Shown: positions 18,901 to 29,633, counted from the stretch's first letter. The stretch: 64,000 bases of DNA from Roseibium porphyridii (GCF_026191725.2 NZ_CP120863.1:3328001-3392000), one strand, 5' to 3'. The notes: generated by a model not told the origin, from the letters alone. A program made the numbers and translations.

Positions 18901-21900
18901 GTCTCAAGAAACCTTCACGATCTCTGTGTCCGATGTCGATGAAGCTGATGTGTCTGCAGTCTCGGACACTGACACCACCGCCAACACGATTGCAGAGAAC
19001 GCCGGTGAAGGCACGCAGGTCGGTATCACCGCCCTCGCCACCGACACGGATGTGTCTGATTCCGTGAGTTATTCCGTTGATGACAGCCGGTTCTCAGTTG
19101 ACGGCAACGGCGTTCTGACGGTCGCATCCGGTGCGTCCTTTGACGCGGAGACCGAAGGGTCCATCGACGTCACCGTAACGGCGACGTCCTCGGATGGTTC
19201 GACGTCTCAAGAGACATTCACGATCTCTGTGTCCGATGTTGATGAAGCTGATGTGTCCGCGGTCGCAGACACTGATACCAACGCCAACACTATTGCCGAG
19301 AACGCCGGTGAAGGCACGCAAGTTGGTATCACCGCCCTCGCCACTGATGCGGATGTGTCTGATTCCGTGAGTTATTCCGTCGATGACAACAGGTTCTCTG
19401 TTGATGGCAACGGCGTTGTGACCGTTGCGCCCGGCGCGTCCTTTGACGCAGAGACCGAGGGCTCTGTCGATGTTACAGTGACGGCGACCTCGACGGATGG
19501 GTCAACGTCTCAAGAAACCTTCACGATCTCTGTGTCCGATGTTGATGAAGCTGATGTGTCTGCAGTCTCGGACACAGATGCTACTGCCAACACCGTTGCC
19601 GAGAACGCCGGTGAAGGCACCCAGGTCGGTATCACCGCCCTGGCGACAGACGCCGACGCCACCGACACAGTCTCTTACGCCGTTGATGACAGCCGGTTCT
19701 CCGTCGACGGCAACGGAGTTGTGACTGTCGTGTCCGGCGCGTCCTTTGACGCGGAGACTGAGGGTTCCATCGACGTCACAGTAACGGCGACCTCGACGGA
19801 TGGGTCAACGTCTCAAGAGACGTTCACGGTCTCTGTGTCGGATGTCGATGAAGCTGATGTGTCCGCCGTTTCGGACACAGATGCTTCTGCCAACACCATT
19901 GCTGAAGATGCCGGTGAAGGCAACCAGGTCGGTATCACTGCCCTGGCGACAGACGCCGACGCCACCGACACAGTCTCTTACGCCGTTGATGACAGCCGGT
20001 TCTCCGTCGACGGCAACGGTGTAGTGACTGTTGCATCCGGTGCGTCCTTTGACGCGGAGACCGAAGGGTCCATCGACGTCACAGTGACTGCGACGTCCAC
20101 GGACGGTTCAACGTCTCAAGAGACCTTCGCCGTTTCTGTTACCGACGTTAATGAGCAAGTCGTTGCAAATGACGACGGTGCATCGGTTGGCGGAACGGCA
20201 ACGACTTTCTACTACAGTGACGATGACGGCGAACTTCACCTGATAGGAGCTGATGGCAGTGATGCTGTTATTGGTTCAACCGGTGTGGGGCCTCTTACTG
20301 ACATTGCCCTGGACCCGGATGGCAATCTTTATGGTGTCAGCTTCAGTCATCTCTACAGCGTTGATCCGCAAACTGGTGCCGCAACGCAGATTTCAACGAG
20401 TTTCTTTCCAAGTTCCATAAATGCACTTGAGTTTGGACCTGACGGGACACTCTACGCAGCTGGTGGGTCAGGTGAACTCTTCACGATTGACGCTGACACA
20501 GGTGTTGCGACGCTGGTTGGCGATATGGATTACAGCTCCGCTGGAGATTTGGCCTTTGCCGGCGGCTCTCTCTATCTTGCGACCTCTACCGGTGACGTCG
20601 TCGAAGTTGATCCGGCGACCGGCGATACAGTCGGTGTTGTGACGACGCTTCCCTCAACGAGTGCATTTGGTCTTGTTGGGGATGCGGCAGGCAATCTCTA
20701 TGCCCTAACCGATGACAAGATGGTTTATCAGATTGATCCGGAAACCGGGGCAATCTCTACACCTGACAATTACTCGATGAACGATTCAGGTTGGGGCGCT
20801 GCCGCGACCAGTTCCTCATCTGAAGATGTCTCAAGCCAGGTTGAAGGCAATGTGCTGTCGAACGATCTGGACCCTGAAGACAGCATGTCGGTCAGCAATA
20901 TTCGCTTCGAAGGTGCCGATCATGTTCCAGGCACTGAAATTCAGGGAACCTACGGAACTATCACGATCAATTCAGACGGGAGCTACACCTACAGCCTCGA
21001 CGAGACGAAAACCGAAACCAAGGGTTTGGCAGAGGGTGAAACCGCAGAAGAGTTATTCACTTACACGGTTACGGATAGTGGTGGATTGACGGATACCGCA
21101 ACGTTGAAAATCAGCGTCGAAGGGTACAACAACGCACCAACTGCGGTCTTGCTTGATGGAGCTGCTGCTGACGCGACACCACATACTTTAACCGAAAATG
21201 ACGCAGGTGCCGTAATCGCCTCGCTCACCACTATTGATGCCGATACCGGTGACAGCCACACCTACAGCGTTGATGACAGTCGATTTGAAGTCGTCGCAGG
21301 CCAACTCAAGCTTAAAGACGGTGTGAGCTTAGACCGCGAGAGTGAAGCCTCTATCACGGTCAACGTAACATCTACTGATGAAAACGGTGCCTCACACACC
21401 GAAGAAGTCACGATCGCTGTATCCGATGTAGACGAGACGGATGTAGCGTCCGTTTCCGATAGTGACGGTACTGCCAACACTATCGCTGAAAACGCAAGTG
21501 CGGGTACACAAGTCGGCATCACGGCACTGGCCTCGGATGCCGATGCCACCGACACGGTCTCCTATTCGGTGGATGACAGTCGGTTCTCCGTTGACGGAAA
21601 TGGTGTTGTCACGGTTGCCACCGGAGCTGATTTCGATGCAGAGACCGAAGGTTCCGTCGATATCACCGTAACGGCCACCTCAACCGACGGGTCGTCCTCC
21701 CAGGAAACCTTCACAGTCTCAGTGTCAGACATCGATGAATTTGACATTTCCACGGTCACGGATGCCGATGCTTCTGCCGATGCGTTTTCTGAAGATGTTG
21801 TGGCAGGAACCCAAGTCGGTGTGTCAGCACAAGCAAGTGATGCAGACATTACCGATGATGTCACCTACACGGTGTCAGACAACCGTTTTACCGTTGATGC

Positions 21901-24613
21901 TGACGGGCTCGTCACAGTTGCTGCAAACGCCAGTTTTGACTACGAGAATGAGCCGACGGTTTATCTGACGGTTACCGCGACGTCGGACGATGGCACCACT
22001 TCTCAGGAAACCTTTGAGGTTTCAGTTGCGGATGTCGCAGAAGCCTATCAACTTCAGGATGGTCAAACGACGTTCACCGATGACGGTGTCGCTGAAACAT
22101 CGATTACCGGCACAGATGCGGCTGAAACAATTACCGGTCACGACGACGGAGCAACCATTTACAGTGGTGGCGGTGACGACACGATTTATGGTGGCGACAG
22201 CGCCGATCACATCATGTTCGGCGAAGGTGCCGACACCGTCTACGGTGGCGATGGCAATGACTTCATTGATGATGAAGTGGGAACGCAGCCCAACACAGAC
22301 GCCAACTATCTCGACGGCCAAGGCGGCAACGACACAATTTATGGCGGCGGCGGTGACGACACACTGATAGGCGGTGAAGGAGCGGATATTCTATCCGGCG
22401 AAAATGACAACGATACGCTGACAGGCGATGCCGGCAATGACAACCTTTATGGTGGAGCCGGCGACGATGTTCTGGAAGGCGGTTCAGGCAACGACTATCT
22501 GGACGGTGGAAGCGACAACGACACGGCCGTTTTCTCGGGTTCCTTTGCTGATTATACCATCAGCAAGAACGATGACGGGTCCTATACGGTTTCTGACAAT
22601 CGGTCAGGCACACCGGACGGGACAGACACAGTTCACAACGTTGAAACCTTCAGGTTTGCAGACGGAGATGTTCTTGCCGGCGACCTTGTTGCGGAGGATA
22701 TCGGGACCGTCAGGGATGCCGATACGACTTCCAATACCTTTTCTGAAAATGCTGGTATGGGCACAACAGTTGGCGTGACTGCTTTCGCCGAAGACGGAAA
22801 CACATCAGACACCGTGTCCTACGCTGTTGACGATAGTCGTTTCACCGTCGATTCCGATGGAACAGTCAAGGTGGCGTCTGGCGCAAGCTTTGACTACGAA
22901 AGCGAACCGCAAATCACAATAACGGTGACGGCAACTTCGACCGATGGGTCGACGTCCGATCAGAGTTTTACGCTGGATGTTACGGACGTCGCGGAAAACC
23001 AGCAGCTGTCAGATGTCGGTGTCACATTCACAGATACGGGTGTTGGTGAAACGAGCATCACGGGCGGTGCCGGCAATGACACGATTACTGCCCATGATGA
23101 TGGCGGAACAATTTTCGGCGGTGCCGGTGCGGATACCCTGACAGGTGGCGATGGCGCCGACGCTATTTATACCGGATCCGGCGCTGACACGGTGGACGGC
23201 GGTGATGGTTCCGACACCATTTATCTGGATGACAGCGACGGTGGACGCACCAACACGATCGTTGACACCGGAACGTCCGGCACCGACACGATTGTCCTGA
23301 ATTCAGGAAGCGGCACGTACCGTGTTCAGGGCAACTTCTCAGCGGCATCGGGCATAGAGGCGATCGATGGTTCGGGTGCAACCGGCGATCAACTGGGTAC
23401 GAGAGACGCTCAGGCGAATTTTGACTTCTCGAATGTTACCTTGACGGGCGTTGACGAGATCATCGGAACGACAAACGATGACACCATCGTCGGCTCGTCA
23501 AGCGATGATAAAATCTCACTGGATGCCGGAAGCGATACTGTAACCGGTGGAACGGGAGATGACGAACTCGACGGCGGTGAAGGCACCGACACTGCCATCT
23601 ATTCCGGAAACTTCGCCGACTATGACATTTCAGAAAATGTGGACGGCAGTTACACAATCACGGACCTTCGCACAGGTGGTCCCGATGGCACAGACACGGT
23701 CTCGAACGTCGAAAACTTCCGTTTTGCCGATGGTGACGTTCTGGCAGGTGATTTGACCAATTCAAATGTCGGTGCCGTGACGGACAGTGACAATTCTTCG
23801 AACACCATCCACGAAACAGATGGTGGCGGCACTCTTGTTGGTGTCACAGCCGCCGCAACCGATCCTGACGGCGACAGCGTAAGCTATTCGCTCAATGACG
23901 ACCGCTTCGAGGTCAGTGATGATGGTATAATTACCGTTGCGAACCATGCATTTTTTGACAGCCAAACCGAAAGCTCAATTGACCTTACTGTGACGGCGAC
24001 GTCGACAGATGGCTCGCAATCCAGCGAAACTTTCAGCATCTCTGTCGCTGGAGATTACGACTATGAGGCAACTGGGGGGCTGGCAAACGGCTATTTCAGT
24101 GAGACAACGCAGTCGGTGTCCATTGACGGCATCGGTGGCGATGATCAAATCTATACAGGTGATTATAATGATCGCCTCGAAGGTGGCTCCGTAGACGGGA
24201 ACGACATCCTGTCTGCCGGCGGCGGGCGTGATTTGATCTTTGGTGACGGCGGCGCGGACAATATTTACGCCGGTGCAGGAGACGATGTCATCATCGGAGG
24301 CACTGGTGATGACAACATCCTTGGTCAAGACGGCTCCGACCTTTTCATGCATGGTCTTGGCGATGGAAGCGACACTATCTCTGCAGGCCAAGGTGCAGCC
24401 TGGACCGATGTAATCGACCTGGGTGGAGGACCAGGAGTGGTATCGGCGGGCGACTACGGCACCGACTGGACGGTCACGGTTACCAGCGGTTCTATAGAAA
24501 GCACGGATACAGATGCCGGGAAAATTGATCTTTCCCAGGATGCGGACGGCTATATCGATTTCTCTGACGGAAGCCGCGTTACCTTTAACGACGTTGAAGA
24601 GATCCGGTGGTAG
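15935..24613 (+). CDS. Giant cadherin-repeat/RTX adhesin, type I secretion substrate
   Basis: About 2,892 residues, strongly acidic, with no cysteine-rich or Sec-signal features, as expected of a type I secretion substrate. Layout: disordered acidic N-terminus (1-205); one divergent cadherin-like repeat (207-295); eleven tandem 101-residue repeats (296-1406); a beta-propeller-like segment with DPxTG repeats (about 1412-1626); a VCBS-like domain (about 1630-1732); further cadherin-like repeats; then three RTX areas with GGxGxD nonapeptides separated by more cadherin-like units; and a short C-terminal secretion region ending VEEIRW. The start at ATG 15935 (MASDTENRD) is chosen over an in-frame TTG at 15869. 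It is probably an exported or surface adhesin folded by calcium. No LapG-type retention/cleavage module was recognised. Confidence 0.88.
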   Translation: MASDTENRDPKNSDSSEAGSGESRTTVNSDSMLHSGMLDTRDQHLDKAHDYHLDQDMGESVEQVNANLHLGSRTPEPLSSEQGAHTSTSDETADPAAELPKIAQLDIGPTESGASFGAALPAEIADERLGREADVVGSGATDPAAILSREPLQFDIPVTERTEENEQTESRSSVDVQSNEVRAEATEQGETAQALPLSAVVDVDASENTVDENSTIGVSTGIQASATAGQDAVVTYSLLDDANGLFSIDPETGIVAVAGQLDAETAASHQITVVATAPDGATQSEVFTISIRDVNEDGVTSVSDTDQSANTFAEDAKEGSKVGITASATDGDSTDKVSYSVDDPRFEIDENGIVTIAEDAVFDAENEGSVSIAITATSTDGSSSTETFNLSVSDVNEADVSDVSDADTSANTIAEDAGEGTKVGITALATDADGSDTVSYSLDDDRFLVDGNGVVTVAPGVSFDAETEGSIDVTVTATSTDGSTSRETFTISVSDVDEADVSAVSDTDTAANTIAENAGEGAQVGITALANDADVSDTVSYSVDDSRFSVDGSGVVTVASGASFDAETEGSIDVTVTATSTDGSTSQESFTISVADVDEAGVSAVSDTDTAANTIAEDAGEGAQVGITALATDADATDTVSYSVDDARFAVDGNGVVTVASGASFDAETEGSVDVTVTATSTDGSTSQETFTISVSDIDEADVSAVADTDTNANTIAENAGEGTQVGITALATDTDVSDSVSYSVDDSRFSVDGNGVVTVASGASFDAETEGSVDVTVTATSTDGSTSQETFTISVSDVDEADVSAVADTDTNANTIAENAGEGAQVGITALATDADATDTVSYSVDDARFAVDGNGVVTVASGASFDAETEGSVDVTVTATSTDGSTSQETFTISVSDIDEADVSAVSDTDASANTIAENAGEGAQVGITALATDADATDTVSYSVDDARFAVDGNGVVTVASGASFDAETEGSVDVTVTATSTDGSTSQETFTISVSDVDEADVSAVSDTDTTANTIAENAGEGTQVGITALATDTDVSDSVSYSVDDSRFSVDGNGVLTVASGASFDAETEGSIDVTVTATSSDGSTSQETFTISVSDVDEADVSAVADTDTNANTIAENAGEGTQVGITALATDADVSDSVSYSVDDNRFSVDGNGVVTVAPGASFDAETEGSVDVTVTATSTDGSTSQETFTISVSDVDEADVSAVSDTDATANTVAENAGEGTQVGITALATDADATDTVSYAVDDSRFSVDGNGVVTVVSGASFDAETEGSIDVTVTATSTDGSTSQETFTVSVSDVDEADVSAVSDTDASANTIAEDAGEGNQVGITALATDADATDTVSYAVDDSRFSVDGNGVVTVASGASFDAETEGSIDVTVTATSTDGSTSQETFAVSVTDVNEQVVANDDGASVGGTATTFYYSDDDGELHLIGADGSDAVIGSTGVGPLTDIALDPDGNLYGVSFSHLYSVDPQTGAATQISTSFFPSSINALEFGPDGTLYAAGGSGELFTIDADTGVATLVGDMDYSSAGDLAFAGGSLYLATSTGDVVEVDPATGDTVGVVTTLPSTSAFGLVGDAAGNLYALTDDKMVYQIDPETGAISTPDNYSMNDSGWGAAATSSSSEDVSSQVEGNVLSNDLDPEDSMSVSNIRFEGADHVPGTEIQGTYGTITINSDGSYTYSLDETKTETKGLAEGETAEELFTYTVTDSGGLTDTATLKISVEGYNNAPTAVLLDGAAADATPHTLTENDAGAVIASLTTIDADTGDSHTYSVDDSRFEVVAGQLKLKDGVSLDRESEASITVNVTSTDENGASHTEEVTIAVSDVDETDVASVSDSDGTANTIAENASAGTQVGITALASDADATDTVSYSVDDSRFSVDGNGVVTVATGADFDAETEGSVDITVTATSTDGSSSQETFTVSVSDIDEFDISTVTDADASADAFSEDVVAGTQVGVSAQASDADITDDVTYTVSDNRFTVDADGLVTVAANASFDYENEPTVYLTVTATSDDGTTSQETFEVSVADVAEAYQLQDGQTTFTDDGVAETSITGTDAAETITGHDDGATIYSGGGDDTIYGGDSADHIMFGEGADTVYGGDGNDFIDDEVGTQPNTDANYLDGQGGNDTIYGGGGDDTLIGGEGADILSGENDNDTLTGDAGNDNLYGGAGDDVLEGGSGNDYLDGGSDNDTAVFSGSFADYTISKNDDGSYTVSDNRSGTPDGTDTVHNVETFRFADGDVLAGDLVAEDIGTVRDADTTSNTFSENAGMGTTVGVTAFAEDGNTSDTVSYAVDDSRFTVDSDGTVKVASGASFDYESEPQITITVTATSTDGSTSDQSFTLDVTDVAENQQLSDVGVTFTDTGVGETSITGGAGNDTITAHDDGGTIFGGAGADTLTGGDGADAIYTGSGADTVDGGDGSDTIYLDDSDGGRTNTIVDTGTSGTDTIVLNSGSGTYRVQGNFSAASGIEAIDGSGATGDQLGTRDAQANFDFSNVTLTGVDEIIGTTNDDTIVGSSSDDKISLDAGSDTVTGGTGDDELDGGEGTDTAIYSGNFADYDISENVDGSYTITDLRTGGPDGTDTVSNVENFRFADGDVLAGDLTNSNVGAVTDSDNSSNTIHETDGGGTLVGVTAAATDPDGDSVSYSLNDDRFEVSDDGIITVANHAFFDSQTESSIDLTVTATSTDGSQSSETFSISVAGDYDYEATGGLANGYFSETTQSVSIDGIGGDDQIYTGDYNDRLEGGSVDGNDILSAGGGRDLIFGDGGADNIYAGAGDDVIIGGTGDDNILGQDGSDLFMHGLGDGSDTISAGQGAAWTDVIDLGGGPGVVSAGDYGTDWTVTVTSGSIESTDTDAGKIDLSQDADGYIDFSDGSRVTFNDVEEIRW
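16820..20152 (+). repeat. Eleven tandem 303-bp repeats coding 101-residue cadherin-like units
   Basis: The repeat starts fall exactly every 303 bases (16820, 17123, 17426 and so on to 19850). Each unit runs from E-A-D-V-S through TIAENAGEG, a VSYSVDD core and [14 protein letters not shown]. Units four, six and seven share almost their whole DNA sequence, including third codon positions, and units five and nine share another haplotype at their start. This indicates recent duplication or gene conversion rather than selection on protein alone. Two diverged copies follow at 21434-22039. Confidence 0.93.
22130..22530 (+). repeat. First RTX calcium-binding nonapeptide block
   Basis: About fourteen glycine/aspartate-rich nonamers of the GGxGxDxxx kind ([27 protein letters not shown] and others) that would form a calcium-filled parallel beta-roll. 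Further blocks lie at about 23060-23230 and 24130-24345. The first two areas are followed by the module ending in [24 protein letters not shown] that often flanks RTX arrays in type I secreted proteins. Confidence 0.85.
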
Positions 24614-24641
24614 CTGATGTCACCGGACAGCGGAAACTAAC

Positions 24642-24671
24642 AGAAGCCCCTCCAGAAATGGCGGGGCTTCT
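24642..24671 (+). terminator. Terminator after the adhesin gene
   Basis: AGAAGCCCC and GGGGCTTCT form a perfect nine-base stem around a 12-base loop, 28 bases past the adhesin stop. The T tail is short (TTCGTATTT). The remaining bases to 24898 contain no supported gene. Confidence 0.65.
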
Positions 24672-24898
24672 TCGTATTTAAGATTGTCCCAGGTGGCCAC
24701 ACATGTGCCCTGTGCCGGAATGCAGTTATGCTGTGAAACGAGCGCAGTATCTGGCCATGAGAAAGACCTTAGAATTAATCTGGTGCCAACTCGTCAATTC
24801 ATTTCAGGTGATCTTTTTGGTGGTCCGCCGTCACCAAGAATTCCTGTTATCGCATCGGCCATTGCTCCAGAAATTCCTGGCGAAGAACAATTCAAACA

Positions 24899-25429
24899 AT
24901 GACAACCGATATTTCTTTGATAGTCAGACAGATGTGTCCCAAGGACCGGAAAGACTTGCGAGCGTTGATCAAGACCTGCTGGCTTGAAACCTACGAAAAA
25001 GAGCTCGGCGCAACGGTAACTTCCCAGCTGTTGAGTCTCTTGATGGAACACGACTTAGCGGGCTTGGTTCCGAGCAAAGACGAAAGAGTTCTGTTTGCCA
25101 AACAACAGAACTTGTTGTGTGGAAGCGTAATATCAGCAGCCCGGCATGCAACCACTTACCTTTGGGGTTTCTATGTGTTGCCTGACTTTCAAAGAAGGGG
25201 GATTGGCGCGAAACTACTCCTTGGAGCAATCAAAGAGCATGACCCGAAAAATATGGTCGAACTAACAGTACTGAACAGTAGTCATTCGGCCAAACAATTC
25301 TATAAATATTTAGGTTTCCACGAAGTGTCCAATGAATACTTCGAAATCCTTGATGGCATAAAACTACCTGCAATCAAGATGAATGCTCTCGCTGCCGACA
25401 TAATCGAGCAAAGACGCTTTCCAAGTTAG
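24899..25429 (+). CDS. GNAT-family N-acetyltransferase
   Basis: A 176-residue acetyl-CoA-dependent transferase. The core acetyl-CoA binding motif is clear: VLPDFQRRGIGAKLL near residues 93-107 (R-R-G-x-G-A), followed by the beta-strand with conserved asparagine (ELTVLNSSHSAKQFYKYLGF) typical of small-molecule or protein acetylating GNATs. The substrate is unknown. It is A/T-richer than its neighbours and ends only six bases before the stop of the convergent fusion-protein gene, so it may be an insertion into the secretion locus. It does not resemble HlyC-type acyltransferases enough to propose RTX activation. Confidence 0.82.
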   Translation: MTTDISLIVRQMCPKDRKDLRALIKTCWLETYEKELGATVTSQLLSLLMEHDLAGLVPSKDERVLFAKQQNLLCGSVISAARHATTYLWGFYVLPDFQRRGIGAKLLLGAIKEHDPKNMVELTVLNSSHSAKQFYKYLGFHEVSNEYFEILDGIKLPAIKMNALAADIIEQRRFPS

Positions 25430-25435
25430 AGTATT

Positions 25436-26755
25436 TTACCGTTCACTGAGTGGGTCACCGATTGCGCGTGTGACGGGCTTCAGCATGTATTGAAGTACGG
25501 ATTTGGACCCTGTGACGATTTTTGCGTCGACCACCATTCCCGGAGAAATCGTTTCCGCACGCGAGCCCGCTCCAATCTGGTTGGACGTCAGAGGTATCGT
25601 TGCCTTGAAATAGTAGTTTCCATATTCATCCCGGAAGCTGGAAGCAGAGATGACAGACACTTCCCCTTTCAATGTCCCTTGAATGTTTGGATCAAAGGTC
25701 GTGACTGCAATCTCCGCCTCGTCGCCAACCTCAACATGGCCGATATCACGCGGCGATATCCGCACATCGGCTACAAGCTCGCTGTCGCTCGGAACGATTT
25801 CTGCAACAACATCGCCCGGCGCCAAAACACTGCCCGGTCCCTTCAGATAGAGCGCTTTGATGTGACCGGAAGCAGGAGCACGAACGAACAAACGATCGAA
25901 CCGATCTTTCTGTTTTTCTGCCTCGAAGGACAGCTCATTGCGCTCCTGGACAACGCGGCTTCTTTCCTCTGCCAGTTCTTCTTCGGCGACAGCGACTGAT
26001 CTTTGCAACCCCGCCTTTGCTTCTCTCAATTGCGCTTCGACGCGGCCTTTCATACCGCTCAATTCACTGAGCGAACTCTGCGCATTTTGAAGTGACGACT
26101 TGGCATCAAGAAAACGTCGCTTGGACGTGTAGCCCTGATCGAAGAGTGATTGCTGGATCTCGAACTTCTCCTGTTCGATCTCGATTTGGGTCTCTTGCAA
26201 CCCGATCCGCTCCACCACGCTTGAAAGTTCAGCTTCCTTCTCGCTGACGCGGGCCATCAGAGCCTGTTGCTCCTGCTCGAATGCCCTTTGTTGTGCGATC
26301 AAAGCCGCTTGCTGGGCCTCGGAAAAAGATACCCCATCCCCCAAACGCAGTCCTGAGGATTGCTCTCGCGACGTGTTGGTAGCAAGGCGTTGTTCTTCAG
26401 TTGCCAAGAATCGTAGTCTTGTCTGCACCCGTTCAAGATCGCTGGAAGTAGCGGTTTCCGTGAGGCGCACCAAAGGTGTTCCCTGGTCAACCAGCTGTCC
26501 CTCCTGAACCAAAACTTCGGCAACAATACCACCTTCGAGATGCCCGACGGTCTGGACTTTGCCGGCAGGTGCAATTTCACCACTCGCCTTGGCGACTTCA
26601 CGCACCTGTCCTATCGCAGCCCAGGCTAAAAATGCTGCAGCACTGATAGAAAGGATCTGAAGAACGCGTTTGTAGGCAACAGGCGGTGGCCCTTCCTCGA
26701 GCTCCAACGGGATGTCGAGAGCAATTTCTTCAGCGGTGGTTTTACGATTAAACAT
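25436..26755 (-). CDS. HlyD-family membrane fusion protein of a type I secretion system
   Basis: A 439-residue periplasmic adaptor that joins the inner-membrane ABC exporter to an outer-membrane TolC-type channel. A short cytoplasmic N-terminus is followed by one membrane span (about 35-55), a lipoyl half-motif (GHLEGGIVAEVLVQEGQLV), a long coiled-coil hairpin (about 105-285, rich in E/Q/A heptads), the second lipoyl half and the AprE-like beta-barrel with the family-typical end PGMVVDAKIVTG. The ATG at 26755 has an AGGA ribosome site; an upstream in-frame start at 26824 lacks one. It is the only adaptor in the window and matches the two exporter genes across the adhesin. No TolC gene is nearby. 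Confidence 0.92.
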   Translation of the reverse strand: MFNRKTTAEEIALDIPLELEEGPPPVAYKRVLQILSISAAAFLAWAAIGQVREVAKASGEIAPAGKVQTVGHLEGGIVAEVLVQEGQLVDQGTPLVRLTETATSSDLERVQTRLRFLATEEQRLATNTSREQSSGLRLGDGVSFSEAQQAALIAQQRAFEQEQQALMARVSEKEAELSSVVERIGLQETQIEIEQEKFEIQQSLFDQGYTSKRRFLDAKSSLQNAQSSLSELSGMKGRVEAQLREAKAGLQRSVAVAEEELAEERSRVVQERNELSFEAEKQKDRFDRLFVRAPASGHIKALYLKGPGSVLAPGDVVAEIVPSDSELVADVRISPRDIGHVEVGDEAEIAVTTFDPNIQGTLKGEVSVISASSFRDEYGNYYFKATIPLTSNQIGAGSRAETISPGMVVDAKIVTGSKSVLQYMLKPVTRAIGDPLSER

Positions 26756-26926
26756 GAGGTCCTGACGCTGCCCCGTACTTTGGAGCCAACTATTGGCGAC
26801 TAAAGTAAACATCCACTGAATCAATTTCTTAGATTGAGTTCCTTTCGTCGGGGAAGTCTCGGCAGATCACACGTTGATTTGGTGCCGTGGTTCGTCGGAG
26901 GACGGTAAAAAACACCGATTCAGGCT

Positions 26927-26956
26927 TTGACCGAAACGTTACTCCGTGCATTAATG
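26927..26956 (+). promoter_or_regulatory. Candidate sigma-70 promoter for paaGIK
   Basis: TTGACC at 26927-26932 and TTAATG at 26951-26956 are 18 bases apart, in the gap upstream of paaG. The left arm of the PaaX-like operator starts at the last base of this -10 element, so repressor binding would block initiation. Confidence 0.45.
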
Positions 26957-26997
26957 TCACAAGTATCTGTTCATTTTGCAAAAACATGTGACGCTTT
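26953..26997. promoter_or_regulatory. PaaX-like operator upstream of paaG
   Basis: An inverted pair GTCACA (26956-26961) and TGTGAC (26987-26992), 25 bases apart. The right half, 26969-26997, matches the segment 36039-36067 upstream of paaA in nearly every position (GTTCATT, TG, AAAAA, ATGTGA, GCTTT). Two sites in one catabolic cluster that also encodes PaaX make a common PaaX operator likely. The right arm ends 11 bases before the paaG start. Confidence 0.65.
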
Positions 26998-27007
26998 GGG
27001 AGGGCGC

Positions 27008-27802
27008 ATGTCGGAAACAGAAACGGTGATCGCGGAAGAGCGGGACGGCGCACTTTTGCTCACCCTCAATCGGCCCGACCGTTTGAACGCCTTCAATGAA
27101 GGAATGCACAAATCGCTGCTTCAGCATATGAAGTCAGCACGTCAAAACGACGGGATAAGGTGCATCCTGTTGACGGGAGCCGGTCGAGGCTTTTGCGCTG
27201 GTCAGGATCTTTCCGACCGAGACATGCGTGATGGAAGCGCGGCTCCTGATCTCGGTCTGACCCTCGAAAACCTGTATAACCCACTCATCCGCGAAATCCG
27301 GTCAATGCCGAAGCCGATCGTGTGTGCGGTAAACGGGGTCGCGGCAGGTGCCGGTGCCAACATTGCGCTGGCCTGCGATATCGTGCTTGCGGCACGGTCG
27401 GCGCGTTTCATTCAGGCATTTTCGAAAATAGGTCTCGTGCCCGATTCAGGCGGCACCTGGTTGCTGCCGAAATTGATCGGCGAAGCAAGAGCTAAGGCCC
27501 TTGCAATGACCGGTGAACCGCTCAATGCAGACACAGCTGCGGAATGGGGTCTCATTTGGAAAACTTATCCGGATGCAGAACTACACCCGGAAGCTGAAAA
27601 ACTTGCCGCGCATTTCGCGGCAGGCGCGACCACCGGATTGGCGCTGACGAAGCAACTCATCCAGGACGCTGCGGTTCAGTCTCTTGACCAGCAGCTGGAT
27701 GCCGAGCGGGATGCGCAAAGACAAGCCGGCAGGACTGCAGATTATCGAGAAGGCGTTTCTGCTTTTCTTGAAAAGCGCCCTGCCCGTTTTTCAGGATCAT
27801 GA
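27008..27802 (+). CDS. paaG: 1,2-epoxyphenylacetyl-CoA isomerase (PaaG)
   Basis: A 264-residue crotonase-fold enzyme that converts ring-1,2-epoxyphenylacetyl-CoA to oxepin-CoA in aerobic phenylacetate breakdown. The crotonase signature is visible: GAGRGFCAGQDL for the first oxyanion-hole strand and VNGVAAGAGANIALACDIV for the second, followed by FSKIGLVPDSGGTWLLP with the catalytic aspartate. ATG 27008 has GGGAGGG five bases upstream; the longer frame from 26927 would run through the operator and promoter and is rejected. It is the first gene of paaG-paaI-paaK. The assignment over other enoyl-CoA hydratases rests on sequence likeness and on the surrounding paa genes. Confidence 0.92.
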   Translation: MSETETVIAEERDGALLLTLNRPDRLNAFNEGMHKSLLQHMKSARQNDGIRCILLTGAGRGFCAGQDLSDRDMRDGSAAPDLGLTLENLYNPLIREIRSMPKPIVCAVNGVAAGAGANIALACDIVLAARSARFIQAFSKIGLVPDSGGTWLLPKLIGEARAKALAMTGEPLNADTAAEWGLIWKTYPDAELHPEAEKLAAHFAAGATTGLALTKQLIQDAAVQSLDQQLDAERDAQRQAGRTADYREGVSAFLEKRPARFSGS

Positions 27803-27822
27803 GCTAGCAGCCGGAGATGCGT

Positions 27823-28248
27823 ATGTCCCCCGAAGAACTCGCACGAGCATGCGCCGATCGCATGTGGTCGCAAGATACGGCTTCTCAAAGTCTCGGTATG
27901 GCCCTTGATAGTGTAGGTCTGGGAAAGTCCGAGCTGTCGATGTCAGTCTCTGAAACCATGACCAATGGGCACGGCATTTGCCACGGCGGCTACATCTTCA
28001 CGCTTGCCGACAGCGCATTTGCCTTTGCCTGCAATACATACAATCAAGTGACGGTTGCTCAGCACTGTGACGTTACATTTCTGGCGCCAGCGCGCCTCGG
28101 CGACCGGTTGACCGCAAGCGCAGTCGAAAGGTCCCGTTCCGGTCGATCAGGGCTTTACGACGTGACGGTTCGAAACCAGCACGATGATGTTATTGCGGAA
28201 TTTCGCGGCAACTCAAGGACGACCAAAGGCACCATTTTGCCAGACTAA
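27823..28248 (+). CDS. paaI: Hydroxyphenylacetyl-CoA thioesterase (PaaI)
   Basis: A 141-residue hot-dog-fold thioesterase that frees CoA from dead-end ring-hydroxylated phenylacetyl-CoA products. The family motif HGGYIFTLADSAFAFACN is at about residues 52-69, with the catalytic aspartate in LAD. Two start codons are six bases apart. ATG 27823 is chosen because the GGAG at 27813-27816 is six bases before it but directly abuts ATG 27817. It lies 20 bases behind paaG and 39 bases ahead of paaK, so the three are co-transcribed. Confidence 0.9.
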   Translation: MSPEELARACADRMWSQDTASQSLGMALDSVGLGKSELSMSVSETMTNGHGICHGGYIFTLADSAFAFACNTYNQVTVAQHCDVTFLAPARLGDRLTASAVERSRSGRSGLYDVTVRNQHDDVIAEFRGNSRTTKGTILPD

Positions 28249-28287
28249 TGTGAGCGCAGATTGTTCAGCGTTCCAAGGGAGAGAAAC

Positions 28288-29598
28288 ATGGAAAACCTGG
28301 CCCCACGCCCTGGCGATCTTGAGCCTATCGAAACGGCATCAAGAGACGAGATATCCGCGCTGCAATTAAAACGGCTGCAATGGTCGCTCGCTCATGCGTA
28401 TGAGAACGTGCCGCTGTTCAAACAACGGTTCGATGCAAAAGGTGTTCATCCATCTGATCTCAAACAGCTAGCAGATTTATCGAAGTTTCCCTTCACCACC
28501 AAATCTGACCTTAGAGACAATTATCCGTTTGGTCTCTTTGCAGTGCCCCGAGAAAAGATTTCGCGCATTCATGCCTCCTCAGGCACGACCGGCAAACCAA
28601 CAGTCGTCGGATATACTGCCAATGATATTGAGATGTGGGCGCAGCTTGTCGCGCGCTCGATCAAAGCTTCCGGGGGGCGTCCTGGTGACATCATCCATAT
28701 TGCCTACGGATACGGTCTTTTCACAGGTGGGCTCGGCGCGCATTACGGCGCGGAGAAAATGGGGTGCACGGTGGTGCCTGTTTCAGGGGGCATGACCGAA
28801 CGCCAGGTGACCTTGATCCAGGATTTCAAGCCTCGGATTATCATGGTCACGCCCTCGTACCTTCTGTCGATCCTGGATGAATTTCGCCGCGAAGGCATTG
28901 ACCCGAGAGAAAGCTCCCTTGCTGTTGGTATTTTTGGAGCCGAACCCTGGACCAACGCCATGCGACTGGAAATCCAAGACGCCTTCGACATGCATGCGGT
29001 CGATATCTACGGTTTGTCGGAGATCCTCGGGCCTGGCGTTGCCAATGAATGTGTAGAGACAAAGGACGGGCTGCACATCTGGGAGGACCACTTCTACCCG
29101 GAGATCATCGATCCCGTAACCGGGAACGTGATGCCTGACGGTGAAATCGGTGAGTTGGTATTTACCACTCTGACCAAGGAGGGTTTGCCGATGGTGCGGT
29201 ATCGGACGCGGGATCTAACCCGTCTTCTTCCAGGGACCGCACGCTCGATGCGAAGGATGGAAAAGGTCACGGGCCGTTCCGATGACATGATCATCCTCAG
29301 AGGTGTCAACGTCTTTCCAACACAGATCGAAGAACAGTTGCTGAAATGCGAGGGTCTGTCGCCGCACTTTCAGATTGAACTGACGAAGCACAACAGACTC
29401 GATGTCATGACGGTGCATGTTGAAGCCCTGCCCGGCGCTGCATCATCTGAGCAAAGAAGCGCTGCCGCCAAAGAGCTGGGCCACCATATCAAGAGCGTCA
29501 TTGGTGTGTCCGCCCAAATCGATGTAGCGGAACCAGGCAAGATTGAACGGTCTGCCGGCAAAGCAAAACGGGTCGTCGACAATAGGCCAAAGGACTAA
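28288..29598 (+). CDS. paaK: Phenylacetate-CoA ligase (PaaK)
   Basis: A 436-residue AMP-forming ligase that activates phenylacetate to phenylacetyl-CoA, the entry step of the pathway. The adenylate loop IHASSGTTGKPTVVGYT is at about residues 92-108, and the C-terminal hinge and lid are marked by TGRSDDMIILRGVNVFPTQIEE. The length is normal for the family. ATG 28288 with GGGAGAG upstream is preferred to the in-frame TTG at 28261. It is the last gene of the plus-strand paa operon and meets paaZ tail to tail. Confidence 0.94.
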   Translation: MENLAPRPGDLEPIETASRDEISALQLKRLQWSLAHAYENVPLFKQRFDAKGVHPSDLKQLADLSKFPFTTKSDLRDNYPFGLFAVPREKISRIHASSGTTGKPTVVGYTANDIEMWAQLVARSIKASGGRPGDIIHIAYGYGLFTGGLGAHYGAEKMGCTVVPVSGGMTERQVTLIQDFKPRIIMVTPSYLLSILDEFRREGIDPRESSLAVGIFGAEPWTNAMRLEIQDAFDMHAVDIYGLSEILGPGVANECVETKDGLHIWEDHFYPEIIDPVTGNVMPDGEIGELVFTTLTKEGLPMVRYRTRDLTRLLPGTARSMRRMEKVTGRSDDMIILRGVNVFPTQIEEQLLKCEGLSPHFQIELTKHNRLDVMTVHVEALPGAASSEQRSAAAKELGHHIKSVIGVSAQIDVAEPGKIERSAGKAKRVVDNRPKD

Positions 29599-29606
29599 AA
29601 ACAAAC

Positions 29607-29633
29607 GATCGCCCGCCAGAATGACGAGCGATC
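29607..29633. terminator. Weak hairpin between convergent paaK and paaZ
   Basis: GATCGC and GCGATC form a six-base stem around a 15-base loop in the 54-base gap between the two convergent stops. There is no long T run on either side, so termination here is tentative. Confidence 0.3.

Noticed and set aside
16820..20152. CRISPR-like regular repeats
   Set aside because: The period is 303 bases with no unique spacers and the frame is coding throughout, so this is a tandem protein-domain repeat.
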